NCBI RefSeq assembly: GCF_002105285.1
Contig: NZ_MUHR01000013.1
Coordinates: 1 to 64,000 of the forward strand
Source of the DNA: Planktotalea arctica
Lineage (GTDB): Bacteria > Pseudomonadota > Alphaproteobacteria > Rhodobacterales > Rhodobacteraceae
Length of the DNA stretch: 64,000 bases
Reading direction: 5' to 3'
Notes under the pieces: generated by a model
The model's database searches: none
The model's input: the letters and a program-made list of their open reading frames with translations, nothing else
What the model was told of the DNA's origin: nothing
Program-made: the position numbers and the translations under genes
In this document: positions 37,691-46,904 of the stretch, one piece after another
Layout of the letters: every line of letters begins with the position of its first letter
Numbering within the stretch: position 1 is the first letter of the stretch

Positions 37691-39425
37691 TTGCGTACTC
37701 GCGCAGGGATGTTTTCAATGTCGTGCGGATCAACATCCTATGCTTTTCAAGGGTTTCGATGACGTCGGGGCGCGCGGCGCAAACCTCGTCAAAGAGCTTT
37801 TTCGGCCCCGCAGTGCCATGATCCTCGATCAGAATGTCGATGATTTCCCCAAGGCCAAGGCGCGATTGACCGCGGTCCCGATACGAGCCTTGCGAGAGGC
37901 GAAACGCCAGATGCCGCTCGAAGCCGGGCCAGTCGGGTGCATGACGGTGCAGCACGTTAAGGCTTTGAACACGCTTGGCATTCTTCACCTCGACGCCGCC
38001 GCGTTTCAAAAGGTGAACGCCGAAGCGCACATCGCTTAGCCCTGTGCGGGCCATGGTTTTTCCGACGGTATGACTGATAAAGCCGGAGCGCAGGTAAGCG
38101 CCGAAAGTCGGGTAGAGCGCGTCCAGAACCGATTTATCGCAGCCTGCATCGAAATAGGTGCGCCGGAACAAAAGTACTGCGTCCTCGCTGCTTTGCGCGA
38201 TTTCCTCGGCGGGGGGCATAATCAGCGCCTCAGCGCTCAAGGGGGCCGCGTTCAGGGTGTCGGGAACAGTGGTTTGTGGGTATAGAAATTCGTCGCAATC
38301 GATATGCGCCAGCCAATCGCTTTGCGCCGCGCGGTAGGCTCGGGTCGCGTTAAAGGCTTGGCGTTGTTGGTGTTTTTCCATGCGCGGCTTGCCCGAAGCC
38401 TGCCAGTATTCAACGTCGCAAGTGGTCAGCGTCACCTTGGGATGGGCAAGTGCGGCAAGGTCTGCAGCGGGCAGGGGCGCATCAAGAAAGATGTGCAGAT
38501 GTGCCGCGCCAAGACCAAGGTGGTGGGCGATGAAGGGCGCGATTTTGGCAGCCTCTGCCTTGATCGTGCTGACTGTCGCCCAGGAATGATCCTTGGCGCG
38601 CGCGGGGGGGGCAGGCTCGGGCTCCGCATCGGCTTTTTCTGTGGCATCGTCTTTGGCGCTGCGCTGTCGCATCTTGCGCCCCCGAAGCGTGGCAAAGCGG
38701 CGAAAAACCGTTCCCGGATCGGCGTTGAGCAAATCCAGCAACCGATGCGCAAGGGGCGCGATCGTGCAATCCTGCTCTGCATCGAGCCAGAGCCGCGCAA
38801 GCATATTGACGTCGAGGCCGCCGGAGACCAGCGCATAGCGGTCCATATTCAGCGGAAGTTTGCTGTTTACCAAACGCTTGAGTTTGAACTCCTTATCCGG
38901 TGCAAAACCTGAATATAGCCGCTCGGATTCATAGAGTTTCATGGCTGCGAACAACACGCTCATTGATGTGCCGACGCGGCGCTGCACTTCGGTGGTGCCA
39001 TGATCGCCGAAGGTGGTGATCGCAGAGACGAGCCAGCGTGGATCGAGGTGGCGAAACAGAAATTCTGCCTCCTCGTCCCACATGCGGGTGAACAGTGCCA
39101 TGCTCTGAGCAGGTTGACCGGATTTGCGCAGATGCGCGATCAAAAGACCATGCAGCTTGCAAAGCTCGGGCTGACCAATAAATTCTGCGTTGAGTTCCAA
39201 GGACTTGCGCGTGTTGCCCGATTGATCCTTGGCGCGTGGAATATCCTTTGGATCAAGCTCTTGCACCAGCGCGGCCTTGAGCGGAGCAAAGTCCAGACCG
39301 ATGCCGGGCAAGGCTTCGCCCTTGGAGAAACTCAGCGGTTTTTCACGCGCCTGCATGCGGGCTACGACCGCCTTGAACCCACCATCGTAGGTTAGTGTTT
39401 CGGGGGTGTCATCTGCCTCGCTCAT
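37683..39425 (-). CDS. Glycosyltransferase family 2-like protein with N-terminal extension
   Basis: 580 residues. Residues about 1-280 form an uncharacterised helical N-terminal part. Residues about 290-560 match the adjacent smaller glycosyltransferase (TVSTIKAEAAKIAPFIAHHL, then the DxD-type LAHIDCDEFLYPQ). A charged Pro/Ala-rich linker (AEPEPAPPARAKD) joins the two. The ATG at 39425 (MSEADDTPE) is preferred to one 12 codons upstream. Cytoplasmic; role in glycan synthesis inferred from fold only. Confidence 0.82.
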   Translation of the reverse strand: MSEADDTPETLTYDGGFKAVVARMQAREKPLSFSKGEALPGIGLDFAPLKAALVQELDPKDIPRAKDQSGNTRKSLELNAEFIGQPELCKLHGLLIAHLRKSGQPAQSMALFTRMWDEEAEFLFRHLDPRWLVSAITTFGDHGTTEVQRRVGTSMSVLFAAMKLYESERLYSGFAPDKEFKLKRLVNSKLPLNMDRYALVSGGLDVNMLARLWLDAEQDCTIAPLAHRLLDLLNADPGTVFRRFATLRGRKMRQRSAKDDATEKADAEPEPAPPARAKDHSWATVSTIKAEAAKIAPFIAHHLGLGAAHLHIFLDAPLPAADLAALAHPKVTLTTCDVEYWQASGKPRMEKHQQRQAFNATRAYRAAQSDWLAHIDCDEFLYPQTTVPDTLNAAPLSAEALIMPPAEEIAQSSEDAVLLFRRTYFDAGCDKSVLDALYPTFGAYLRSGFISHTVGKTMARTGLSDVRFGVHLLKRGGVEVKNAKRVQSLNVLHRHAPDWPGFERHLAFRLSQGSYRDRGQSRLGLGEIIDILIEDHGTAGPKKLFDEVCAARPDVIETLEKHRMLIRTTLKTSLREYANV

Positions 39426-39464
39426 AGCGCTCAGGATGCCCGCGCGGCACGTGTGCGGCAAGCG

Positions 39465-41075
39465 CTAAGAGAGCATCATTTCCTTTGTCGCGCTCAGTGT
39501 GACATCGGGGTAGTCGCGCGCCACGCGGTCGATGTCCCATTGCAGGCGCGTCAGGTAGACCACATCGCCGTCATTGTCCGTTGCGATGTGTTGTTTGTTG
39601 GCTTCGGCAAAGGCATCAACGGCCTTTTTCTCGCCCAAGACCCAGCGGGCAGAGGTAAATTGGCTCTGATCGAAACGCACGGGCAGGCCGTACTCCAGCT
39701 CGATCCGGCTAGCGAGCACTTCGAATTGAAGCGCGCCGACGACGCCGACGATATAGCCAGAGCCGAAGGTGGGTTTGAACACTTTTGCTGCGCCTTCTTC
39801 GGCGAATTGCATCAGCGCTTTTTCCAAGTGCTTCGATTTCATCGGATCGCCCGCGCGCACGCCTTGCAAGAGCTCCGGCGCGAACGACGGGATGCCGGTC
39901 ACGCGCAACGCTTCGCCCTCGGTCAATGTATCGCCGATGCGCAATTGGCCGTGGTTGGGGATGCCGATGATATCACCGGCCCAGCCTTCTTCGGCGAGCT
40001 CGCGGTCCGAGGCAAGAAACAGCACTGGATTGGAAATCGCCATCGGCTTTTTGGTGCGTACATGGGTGAGTTTCATACCGCGTTTGAAGTGGCCCGAGGC
40101 GAGGCGCACAAACGCCACGCGGTCGCGGTGCTTGGGATCCATGTTCGCCTGAACCTTGAACACAAAGCCTGTGACTTTGGTTTCTTCCGGCGAAATCGCG
40201 CGTGGGGAGGCGCGTTGCACCTGCGGCTCTGGCCCGTATGTGCCAATGCCGTCCATCAATTCCTTGACGCCAAACGAGTTGATCGCAGAGCCGAACCAGA
40301 TCGGCGTCATATGGCCTTCAAGGACGGATTGAACATCCAAAACCGGCAGCAATTCGCGGGCCATTTCGACTTCTTCGATCAGCTTTTCCAGCAGATGTGC
40401 AGGAACGTGCTGCGCGAGGGCCGGATCATCGAGGCCATTGATTTCAATCGATTCCGCAACCTTGTTTCGATCCGCGCGGTCCATGATTTCAAGGCGGTCG
40501 CGCAGCATATCATAGCAGCCCATGAAATCGGGGCCTGTCCCGATCGGCCAGCTTGCGGGGCTTACGTCAATCGCCAGATTTTCCTGAATTTCATCAATGA
40601 TATCAAACGTATCGCGGCTTTCTCGGTCCATCTTGTTACAAAATGTCAGGATCGGTAGATCGCGCATGCGGCAAACCTCAAAGAGCTTTTGCGTCTGGCT
40701 CTCCACACCCTTGGCACCGTCGATCACCATTACCGCCGCGTCCACGGCCGTTAGCGTGCGATATGTATCCTCGGAAAAATCAGAGTGACCGGGCGTGTCC
40801 ACAAGATTGTAGCGGAAGTGTTTGAAATCAAAGGACATCGCCGAGGCGGACACCGAAATACCGCGATCCTTTTCCATCTGCATAAAGTCCGAGCGCGTGC
40901 GCCGCGCTTCGCCTTTGGCACGCACTTGTCCCGCCATCTGGATTGCCCCGCCAAAAAGCAAGAATTTCTCTGTCAGCGTCGTCTTTCCTGCGTCGGGATG
41001 CGAGATGATCGCAAAGGTCCGGCGGCGGGCGATTTCAGCAGGTAGGGTTGGGCGGTTTGTGGGCGTGTCTAGCAT
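39465..41075 (-). CDS. prfC: Peptide chain release factor 3
   Basis: 536-residue translational GTPase that recycles RF1/RF2 from the ribosome. The G1 motif SHPDAGKTTLTEK is at about residues 25-37; VDTPGHSDFSEDTYRTL (G3) and TFCNKMDRESRD (G4) follow. An RF3-type segment, ESIEINGLDDPAL, is present, and C-terminal domains II/III match the family. Length typical. Monocistronic-looking, preceded by a stop-adjacent dyad of the upstream gene. Confidence 0.95.
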   Translation of the reverse strand: MLDTPTNRPTLPAEIARRRTFAIISHPDAGKTTLTEKFLLFGGAIQMAGQVRAKGEARRTRSDFMQMEKDRGISVSASAMSFDFKHFRYNLVDTPGHSDFSEDTYRTLTAVDAAVMVIDGAKGVESQTQKLFEVCRMRDLPILTFCNKMDRESRDTFDIIDEIQENLAIDVSPASWPIGTGPDFMGCYDMLRDRLEIMDRADRNKVAESIEINGLDDPALAQHVPAHLLEKLIEEVEMARELLPVLDVQSVLEGHMTPIWFGSAINSFGVKELMDGIGTYGPEPQVQRASPRAISPEETKVTGFVFKVQANMDPKHRDRVAFVRLASGHFKRGMKLTHVRTKKPMAISNPVLFLASDRELAEEGWAGDIIGIPNHGQLRIGDTLTEGEALRVTGIPSFAPELLQGVRAGDPMKSKHLEKALMQFAEEGAAKVFKPTFGSGYIVGVVGALQFEVLASRIELEYGLPVRFDQSQFTSARWVLGEKKAVDAFAEANKQHIATDNDGDVVYLTRLQWDIDRVARDYPDVTLSATKEMMLS

Positions 41076-41118
41076 AAAGCGCGTATATGCAGGCTCGCGA
41101 GCCTATGCAACGGGGCCA

Positions 41119-41138
41119 CGAATTTTCTGGAAAATTCG
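41119..41138. repeat. Stop-adjacent dyad, CGAATTTTC-TG-GAAAATTCG
   Basis: A perfect 9-base inverted repeat with a 2-base centre, beginning 2 bases after the stop of the Hint gene. One of a set of similar dyads at gene ends in this window (also 49298, 52729, 57278, 62863). No T tract follows, so it is not a classical terminator. Confidence 0.6.
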
Positions 41139-41140
41139 GA

Positions 41141-42184
41141 CTAGCGTTTCGACGCTTTGCGCAATTTATCCGCAGCATCCGGTCCCAACAGTTCTGATCC
41201 CACCTCGAATTCCTCATGGAGCCAGCCCGAATGGCCGCTCAAGGCCTCCAAAACTTCCGAACTGACCGTGTCAGTAAGGGCAGGTCGGGTGCGGGTATCG
41301 ACCAGAAGCGTCTCGGCGGCGATGCCCTCGGCATAGATAATCTCGTGCTGATCAAACAGCAGTTGGAAATAGTCGATGAACCCGCCGTCCTGTTGCGTGA
41401 CCGTGTCGCCGTTCACGAGGTGGCGCGCTTTGACCAGAACCTCGGAGCGGCCCGCGCCCAAAGCATCGCGGCGTTGATAGATGAACAGGCGGTGATCGGG
41501 GCTGACCACCAGATCATTGGTATTGTTGAGCGTGCCTGCCTTGATCACGATCGGGGCGAAATCGCCGACGGCGCGCACTGTGTGTTGGCCGATCCAACGG
41601 ATTTCCTGACCGCCATCATCGCGTGTCAACACCTTATCGCCGACCTTTAGGTCCTCGATCGGGCGTTGCGCACCGGAGCTCATGGTGATGTTGGTGCCGC
41701 GCGAAAAAGATACGCAGGCGACTTGTGCCAATTTGCGCGCGGCGTTTTCCCGCTCAATCCCGACGAGGCGGTAATGACCGTTCGGCGCGAGCGGCGCGAG
41801 CGGGAGCACATGCACGCTTGCCACGTGCGCTTCGCTATCCAGTTCTACCAGCAAGAGCATTTCCAGCGTCGTGCCGTCCAGCGTCATCACGGTCATACAG
41901 CTGTCTACGATCACCCGCGCGTCGGGGATGCCGGCCTGCGTATCCTGTGCCACCCGGAAATCGCCGCCTGACTGCGCGTGGATCGAAAGGCGGTGCCTCT
42001 GCGCGCGCGTGCCAAGTTCGTAAACGTCGTCAAGCACGGCCTCATCAGCGAAACTGAGGGTGTCGTCGATATTGGCACCATCGATCACCAGAAAATCTTC
42101 GGCGCGATAAACCGGGATGCTTTGCGCCAAGGCGCTGCCCGAAGGGCTATCGGGCCTATCGCTGGAGGGGCTGCTTGCATTCAT
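41141..42184 (-). CDS. Hint domain-containing protein
   Basis: 347 residues. The C-terminal half is a Hedgehog/intein-type domain of the Hint_2 group common in Rhodobacterales: SFSRGTNITMSSGAQ, IEDLKVGDKVLTRDDGGQEIRWIG, then VSPDHRLFIYQRRDALG and YAEGIAAETLLVD. The nucleophile position seems to be Ser in SFSRGT, with a Cys three residues before it. The first 150 residues have no recognised domain. These proteins may autoprocess; secretion route unknown. ATG at 42184 preferred over a GTG three codons upstream. Confidence 0.85.
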   Translation of the reverse strand: MNASSPSSDRPDSPSGSALAQSIPVYRAEDFLVIDGANIDDTLSFADEAVLDDVYELGTRAQRHRLSIHAQSGGDFRVAQDTQAGIPDARVIVDSCMTVMTLDGTTLEMLLLVELDSEAHVASVHVLPLAPLAPNGHYRLVGIERENAARKLAQVACVSFSRGTNITMSSGAQRPIEDLKVGDKVLTRDDGGQEIRWIGQHTVRAVGDFAPIVIKAGTLNNTNDLVVSPDHRLFIYQRRDALGAGRSEVLVKARHLVNGDTVTQQDGGFIDYFQLLFDQHEIIYAEGIAAETLLVDTRTRPALTDTVSSEVLEALSGHSGWLHEEFEVGSELLGPDAADKLRKASKR

Positions 42185-42315
42185 CTCGATCACTCGACTA
42201 CTAAATTATTGTTGTGCTCTCTTGCCACGCTAATATGGCACTTTACAGACATTCATGCGACGAGGCATTGGAATGAGCGGCGCGCGTTGCGCAAATACAA
42301 ATTCAGGAGAGTAAG

Positions 42316-43095
42316 ATGGATCTGGGACTTAAAGGCAAGCGCGCAGTGGTTTGCGCATCGAGCAAGGGCCTCGGGCGCGGTTGCGCAGAGGCGCTGGCAG
42401 AGGCTGGCTGCAATCTGGTGCTAAACGCGCGCGGTGCAGAAGCACTGGAAGCGACAGCGGCAGAGATTCGCAGCACCTACGGCGTCGATGTGGTGGCTGT
42501 CGCCGCCGATATCACCACCGAAGAGGGGCGTGCAGCCGTGTTGAAAGCGGCGGGTGAGGTTGATATTCTGGTCAATAACGCAGGCGGCCCGCCCCCCGGC
42601 ATGTGGCAAGATTGGGAGCGCGAGGACTTCATCAAGGCCCTCGACGCCAACATGCTCGCGCCGATCGCGATGATCAAAGCGCTGGTGCCGGGCATGATGG
42701 ATCGTGGCTGGGGCCGTGTCGTCAACATCACGTCACAATCGGTTAAAGCGCCCATCGGCGTGCTGGGCCTGTCCAATTCCGCGCGTGCGGGCCTCACGGG
42801 CTATGTTGCCGGCACCTCGCGCCAGGTTGCAGGATCGGGCGTCAACATCAACAATCTGCTGCCCGGTATTCATGCAACGGACCGCGCCGTGTCGCTTGAT
42901 GGCGGCGTCTCCAAGGCGCAAGGCATCACCGTTGAAGAGGCCAAGGTACAGCGCTGCAAGACCATTCCTTCAGGGCGCTACGGTACGGCGGCAGAATTCG
43001 GCGCAACTTGCGCCTTTTTGTGCTCGACCCAAGCGGCCTTCATCGTTGGGCAGAACATCCTGCATGACGGTGGCGGTGTGAACGCAACGTTCTGA
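42316..43095 (+). CDS. SDR family oxidoreductase with atypical active site
   Basis: 259-residue Rossmann-fold protein like 3-oxoacyl-ACP reductase. The coenzyme loop reads ASSKGLGRG rather than TGxxxGxG, and NNAG is present. Catalytic Ser is S140 in VVNITSQS, but the usual YxxxK aligns with SNSAR (S153, R157), so Tyr and Lys are missing. This matches an SDR-like subgroup noted for lacking the tetrad. Preceded by AGGAG. Activity uncertain; it may bind nucleotide without classical reduction. Confidence 0.85.
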   Translation: MDLGLKGKRAVVCASSKGLGRGCAEALAEAGCNLVLNARGAEALEATAAEIRSTYGVDVVAVAADITTEEGRAAVLKAAGEVDILVNNAGGPPPGMWQDWEREDFIKALDANMLAPIAMIKALVPGMMDRGWGRVVNITSQSVKAPIGVLGLSNSARAGLTGYVAGTSRQVAGSGVNINNLLPGIHATDRAVSLDGGVSKAQGITVEEAKVQRCKTIPSGRYGTAAEFGATCAFLCSTQAAFIVGQNILHDGGGVNATF

Positions 43096-43112
43096 TGCAG
43101 ACCTAATCAGGC

Positions 43113-43811
43113 CTAACGATCCACTAGAAAACCGCCTGCGAAGGCGCTGGCGTCATCGGTGCCGTGAAACACACCGATGGCGCGATCCTGACCGACAAGA
43201 CCGCTCAAAGCGGCTGCCTTCTGGTTGAAAAACGCCGCTCCGGTCAAGTTTTTATCGCTGAAACTGCCGCGAACGATCAAAGTGCCGTCATCGCCTTCCA
43301 AAGTGCCGAACTGAAAATCGGCGCGCAGCGTGATGCGGCCTGATGTGGTGACAACTTCGCCGTATTTGCGCGTATCGCCTTGCGATTTTCCGACTTCCGC
43401 CACCTGATAGACCCCGCTCATCGACGCAATTCCGAGCGTTGGTAAAATGCCCGCGTCACTTCCGGGCAATAGCCCGCCATAGGCACTGAAATCGGTGCCG
43501 TCGCGACCAATTTCGACCGCTACGCCATTGCCCGATGCGTCCTCATAGCCGCCTTTGAAAATGGTCGGTAGCGACGCGCTGAATGTGCCGTCTGCGCGCG
43601 GCACCCCAAACCCGGAGCGCAGCGTGGTATTGGCCTCCATCACCGCAAGTTGCGCGGGCGTGGGATTGTCGAAGACGATCGTGTCCTCTTGATCCATGTT
43701 CGAGTTATCGCAGCCCATGGCCCCAAGCGCGCAAAATAGGGCTATCGCCCTGAACAAAGCAGGCGGCGGCTGGCTCCAAACCTGCCGCATCGAAAAGATG
43801 GAATGTTTCAT
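43113..43811 (-). CDS. Putative lipoprotein with TbpB-like barrel features
   Basis: 232 residues. N-terminal signal ends ALFCALGAMGC with a lipobox Cys at about residue 35. The C-terminal half, with repeated beta-strand patterns and the closing GVFHGTDDASAFAGGFLVDR, resembles the small beta-barrel of transferrin-binding-protein-B-like lipoproteins of alphaproteobacteria. It converges with the SDR gene across a 17-base gap. A surface-binding role is inferred, not shown. Start could be 3 codons earlier. Confidence 0.65.
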   Translation of the reverse strand: MKHSIFSMRQVWSQPPPALFRAIALFCALGAMGCDNSNMDQEDTIVFDNPTPAQLAVMEANTTLRSGFGVPRADGTFSASLPTIFKGGYEDASGNGVAVEIGRDGTDFSAYGGLLPGSDAGILPTLGIASMSGVYQVAEVGKSQGDTRKYGEVVTTSGRITLRADFQFGTLEGDDGTLIVRGSFSDKNLTGAAFFNQKAAALSGLVGQDRAIGVFHGTDDASAFAGGFLVDR

Positions 43812-43971
43812 AACGCTCAAAATGCACAGGCTTGGTTACCAATCGGTTAACGCCAACGCGCTTCAGTAAAACATCTCCCTGCGTCACAATAGCGTCACCG
43901 CGCGTCGCGCTACTTTTCAAGGGCGCGGGCATCTGTCAGCAGGGCAGAAACAAAATTCCAAGGATTCCCCC

Positions 43972-45363
43972 ATGAGCGCCTCACTGACTTCTCTGACCGT
44001 CATCGCCATTTTCGCGGCCATCGTCGCGGCAAGCCTGCTGGTCGCGCCGCGTCGCGTTTCCATTGAAGGTTTCTTTGGCGGGCAAAGCGAAGCAGGCAGC
44101 GCGCCGTCGCTTTTGACGCTTGTTCTCAGTCAGGTCACCACCTGGATTTTTGCACGCTCCTTGATGAACGCGGCGATCCTTGGCTACTTTTACGGCATGG
44201 CCGGCACGTTGGCTTATACGGCCTATTACGGCTCGTTCCTGACGGGTGGTTTCGTGGTGGCGCGGCTGCGCGCAGGCGGGGCAGGCTCTGTTCAGGACTG
44301 GCTTGGCGCACATTTTGGCGCGCTTGGCACAGGTGCATACAACCTTGTCATTGCACTGCGATTGCTCTCCGAAGTTTTCGCAAACCTGATCGTCGTGGGG
44401 CTGATTTTTTCGGCGGTTCTTCCCGAACTTGCGCTGGCCAAAGAACTCTCTATCGCGCTTGTCGCGCTGCTTGGCCTTGCCTATTCCGCATGGGGCGGGC
44501 TTAGCGCGGCGCTGCGCACAGATGTGCTTCAAATGGCTGTTTTTCTTGTGGTTTTCACCGTAGCCTTCACCGCTATGCTGCTAAGCCCGGGCTTTGATCT
44601 GGGCGCAGTGCTCACAGCGGGCGGCACCTCGGGAAGCTATAACGGCTGGATATTGATGGCGGTTGCGGCGCTGCAAGTCTTTTCCTACCCCGTGCATGAC
44701 CCCGTGATGATGGATCGCGGCTTTCTCGCCGATGCCAAGACCACGCAGCGCTCGTTCGTGCATGCGTTCTGGCTCTCGGCGCTGTGCATCATCGCCTTTG
44801 GCATGTTCGGTATTCAGGCCAGCCTGGTGGGGGCTGAGTATGAGAGCGAGTTGATAGGCACTTGGGCGGGCATGTTCCCTGCGTGGATTTTCGCGGCGCT
44901 GCTGATTTCGTTGCTGGTTTCAGCGCTCAGCACGCTCGATTCGGCGCTGTCTTCTGCGGCGCGGCTTTGCGTGGAAGAGTTGCGCCTTGCCCCGCGCACG
45001 CTGGCCGGTGGCCGCAGTGTCATGGTGCTTTTCATGCTCGCGGGGGCTGCGCTGACGCTTTGGGGCAATGCCACGCTTTTTGATGCGGTTGCGGTAAGCG
45101 GCACGGCGTCGATGTTCCTCACGCCGGTTCTGATCTTCGGGCTGGTCTTGGGGCGGCGCGTGGCGCTTTGGTCCTATATGCTGGCCTTTGGCGCGGCGCT
45201 TGTTGGCGCGGTGCTTTATTTCGCGCGCGCCTCGGATTGGGCGGCGGCGCTGCTGCCTGCGGGTCACAAATACGAACAACTTCTGGCGATCTGCATTGTG
45301 GTTCTGATCGTCGGCTTTGTCGCAGTGGCAAGCGGGGCGCGGCGGGTTGAACCGCAGCTATGA
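43972..45363 (+). CDS. Sodium:solute symporter family protein
   Basis: 463 residues with about 12-13 hydrophobic helices of the SSS (LeuT-fold) type. Visible segments: LSQVTTWIFARSLMNAAILG, AYSAWGGLSAALRTDVLQ (a family-typical GGLxAxxxTDxxQ pattern) and SALSTLDSALSSAARL. The GGL-TD motif fits sodium-coupled transport. Substrate cannot be predicted. The 150-base gap upstream separates it from the divergent lipoprotein gene and holds no clear motif. Confidence 0.88.
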   Translation: MSASLTSLTVIAIFAAIVAASLLVAPRRVSIEGFFGGQSEAGSAPSLLTLVLSQVTTWIFARSLMNAAILGYFYGMAGTLAYTAYYGSFLTGGFVVARLRAGGAGSVQDWLGAHFGALGTGAYNLVIALRLLSEVFANLIVVGLIFSAVLPELALAKELSIALVALLGLAYSAWGGLSAALRTDVLQMAVFLVVFTVAFTAMLLSPGFDLGAVLTAGGTSGSYNGWILMAVAALQVFSYPVHDPVMMDRGFLADAKTTQRSFVHAFWLSALCIIAFGMFGIQASLVGAEYESELIGTWAGMFPAWIFAALLISLLVSALSTLDSALSSAARLCVEELRLAPRTLAGGRSVMVLFMLAGAALTLWGNATLFDAVAVSGTASMFLTPVLIFGLVLGRRVALWSYMLAFGAALVGAVLYFARASDWAAALLPAGHKYEQLLAICIVVLIVGFVAVASGARRVEPQL

Positions 45364-45436
45364 GGCTGTTAGGAATTGCCAATCTTGATGAATTCGCTCA
45401 AGTTTAGTGTTCCATAACCAATCCCGAAGGCCCGTC

Positions 45437-46516
45437 ATGCAAGGCAACGCCCCGCGCCTCGAAATTCGAAACCTTACGCGTCTCTTCGGGGGCGCGCGGG
45501 TTGTCGATGACGTCTCGCTCAGCATTTCTGCGGGGCAGGTGACGTGCCTTTTGGGTCCCTCGGGCTGCGGTAAATCCACAACGCTGCGGATGATCGCAGG
45601 CGTGGATATGCAAGACAGCGGCGAGATCTGGGTCGATGGCAGGTTGATCTGCGATGGCCGTTTCTCGCTGCCCGCAGAGCAACGCGGCATCGGCTTGATG
45701 TTTCAGGACTTCGCACTTTTCCCCCATATGAACGTGGCGGACAACGTCGCTTTCGGGCTTAATGGCACGCGCAACGAAAAGCGCGCCCGCGTTGAGGAAT
45801 TACTCGAAAAAGTCGGCCTTATGCGGCTGATAGAGGCCTTCCCACACCAGCTTTCAGGGGGCGAGCAACAGCGCGTTGCGCTTGCCCGAGCGCTTGCGCC
45901 ACGCCCCAGGATAATGCTGATGGACGAGCCGTTTTCCGGCCTCGATAACCGTTTGCGCGACGGGATCCGTGACGAGACTTTGGCGCTTTTGAAAGGCGAG
46001 GGCACGGCGGTTCTGCTGGTCACCCATGAACCTGAAGAGGCGATGCGCATGGCCGATGAAATCGCGCTGATGCGGGGCGGAAAAATTGTGCAGCGCGGTG
46101 CGCCCTATAACATCTACAACTCGCCTGCGGACAAAGCGGCGGTAGGCTTTTTCAGTGATATCAACGTGATATGCTCTACTGCCAATGGGGCTTTGGCCGA
46201 CACACCCTTTGGCCAATTCCTCGCCCCCGGCGTGCCGGATGGCGCAGACGTGGAAATCGTGTTTCGCCCGCAGCATGTGGGCATCGATTTTGATCGCGGC
46301 GGCAAAGGCCCGCTTCCAACGGCGCGCGAGGGCGTGGCCGCGCGCGGCACCGTGCAGCGCGCGCGCTTCATGGGCTCGGAAAGCCTGATCGAGTTCAAGA
46401 TGGATGACAAGGACGCGATCATCCGCGCCACAGTGCCAAATGTGTTCCTGCCCAAAGTCGGCACGCCGCTCTGGCTTACCATCCGGCGCGATCGCTGCTT
46501 TATCTTCCCTGCTTAA
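45437..46516 (+). CDS. ABC transporter ATP-binding protein, FbpC-like
   Basis: 359 residues. Walker A GPSGCGKSTT, Q-loop GIGLMFQDFALFPHM, signature LSGGEQQRVALARALA, Walker B IMLMDEPFSGLD, H-loop LVTHEPEEAMRM, followed by a TOBE-type C-terminal domain. Closest in pattern to ferric/2-aminoethylphosphonate-type importers (FbpC). No permease or binding protein gene adjoins it, so its partners are elsewhere. ATG at 45437 preceded by GAAGG; an in-frame GTG lies 10 codons upstream. Confidence 0.88.
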   Translation: MQGNAPRLEIRNLTRLFGGARVVDDVSLSISAGQVTCLLGPSGCGKSTTLRMIAGVDMQDSGEIWVDGRLICDGRFSLPAEQRGIGLMFQDFALFPHMNVADNVAFGLNGTRNEKRARVEELLEKVGLMRLIEAFPHQLSGGEQQRVALARALAPRPRIMLMDEPFSGLDNRLRDGIRDETLALLKGEGTAVLLVTHEPEEAMRMADEIALMRGGKIVQRGAPYNIYNSPADKAAVGFFSDINVICSTANGALADTPFGQFLAPGVPDGADVEIVFRPQHVGIDFDRGGKGPLPTAREGVAARGTVQRARFMGSESLIEFKMDDKDAIIRATVPNVFLPKVGTPLWLTIRRDRCFIFPA

Positions 46517-46686
46517 GGCCGTCAAAGCCCTGCCTGGGGCGCAGTTTTCTTGCGCGCCAGATAGGTTTGGCGTAGTAAAAATAGCCCATTTGCGCGTTTG
46601 TCCCTTTTAACACGCGCGCCAAGGCAATAGATACAAATTGAAACACCGCGCCAAGCGCGCCATTCGCAAGACTTTGGGAGACAATC

Positions 46687-46899
46687 ATGCTTAACAATAT
46701 CGGCCCTATGGGCTTCCTTTTGATCGCAGTCGTAGTGCTAGTGCTGTTTGGACGTGGCAAAGTCAGCTCGCTCATGGGTGAAGTCGGCAAAGGTATCACA
46801 TCCTTTAAAAGAGGCATCAAAGAAGGCACTGACGAGCTTGAAAACGAAGCGTCTGAGACTGCAAAAGACGTGACACCCGCAGAGAAAGACAAGGTCTAA
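46687..46899 (+). CDS. tatA: Sec-independent translocase subunit TatA
   Basis: 70 residues: one N-terminal transmembrane helix ([18 protein letters not shown]) with the family FGRGK hinge, then an amphipathic helix and an acidic tail. Forms the Tat export pore for folded proteins with twin-Arg signals. First of a tatABC operon, 5 bases before tatB. A 170-base gap lies upstream. Confidence 0.95.
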   Translation: MLNNIGPMGFLLIAVVVLVLFGRGKVSSLMGEVGKGITSFKRGIKEGTDELENEASETAKDVTPAEKDKV

Positions 46900-46904
46900 G
46901 AGCC

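Noticed and set aside
46517-46686. GCGCA-GTTTTCT-TGCGC stem near 46539-46555 as a terminator
   Set aside because: Only five pairs and no T tract after it; too weak to call.
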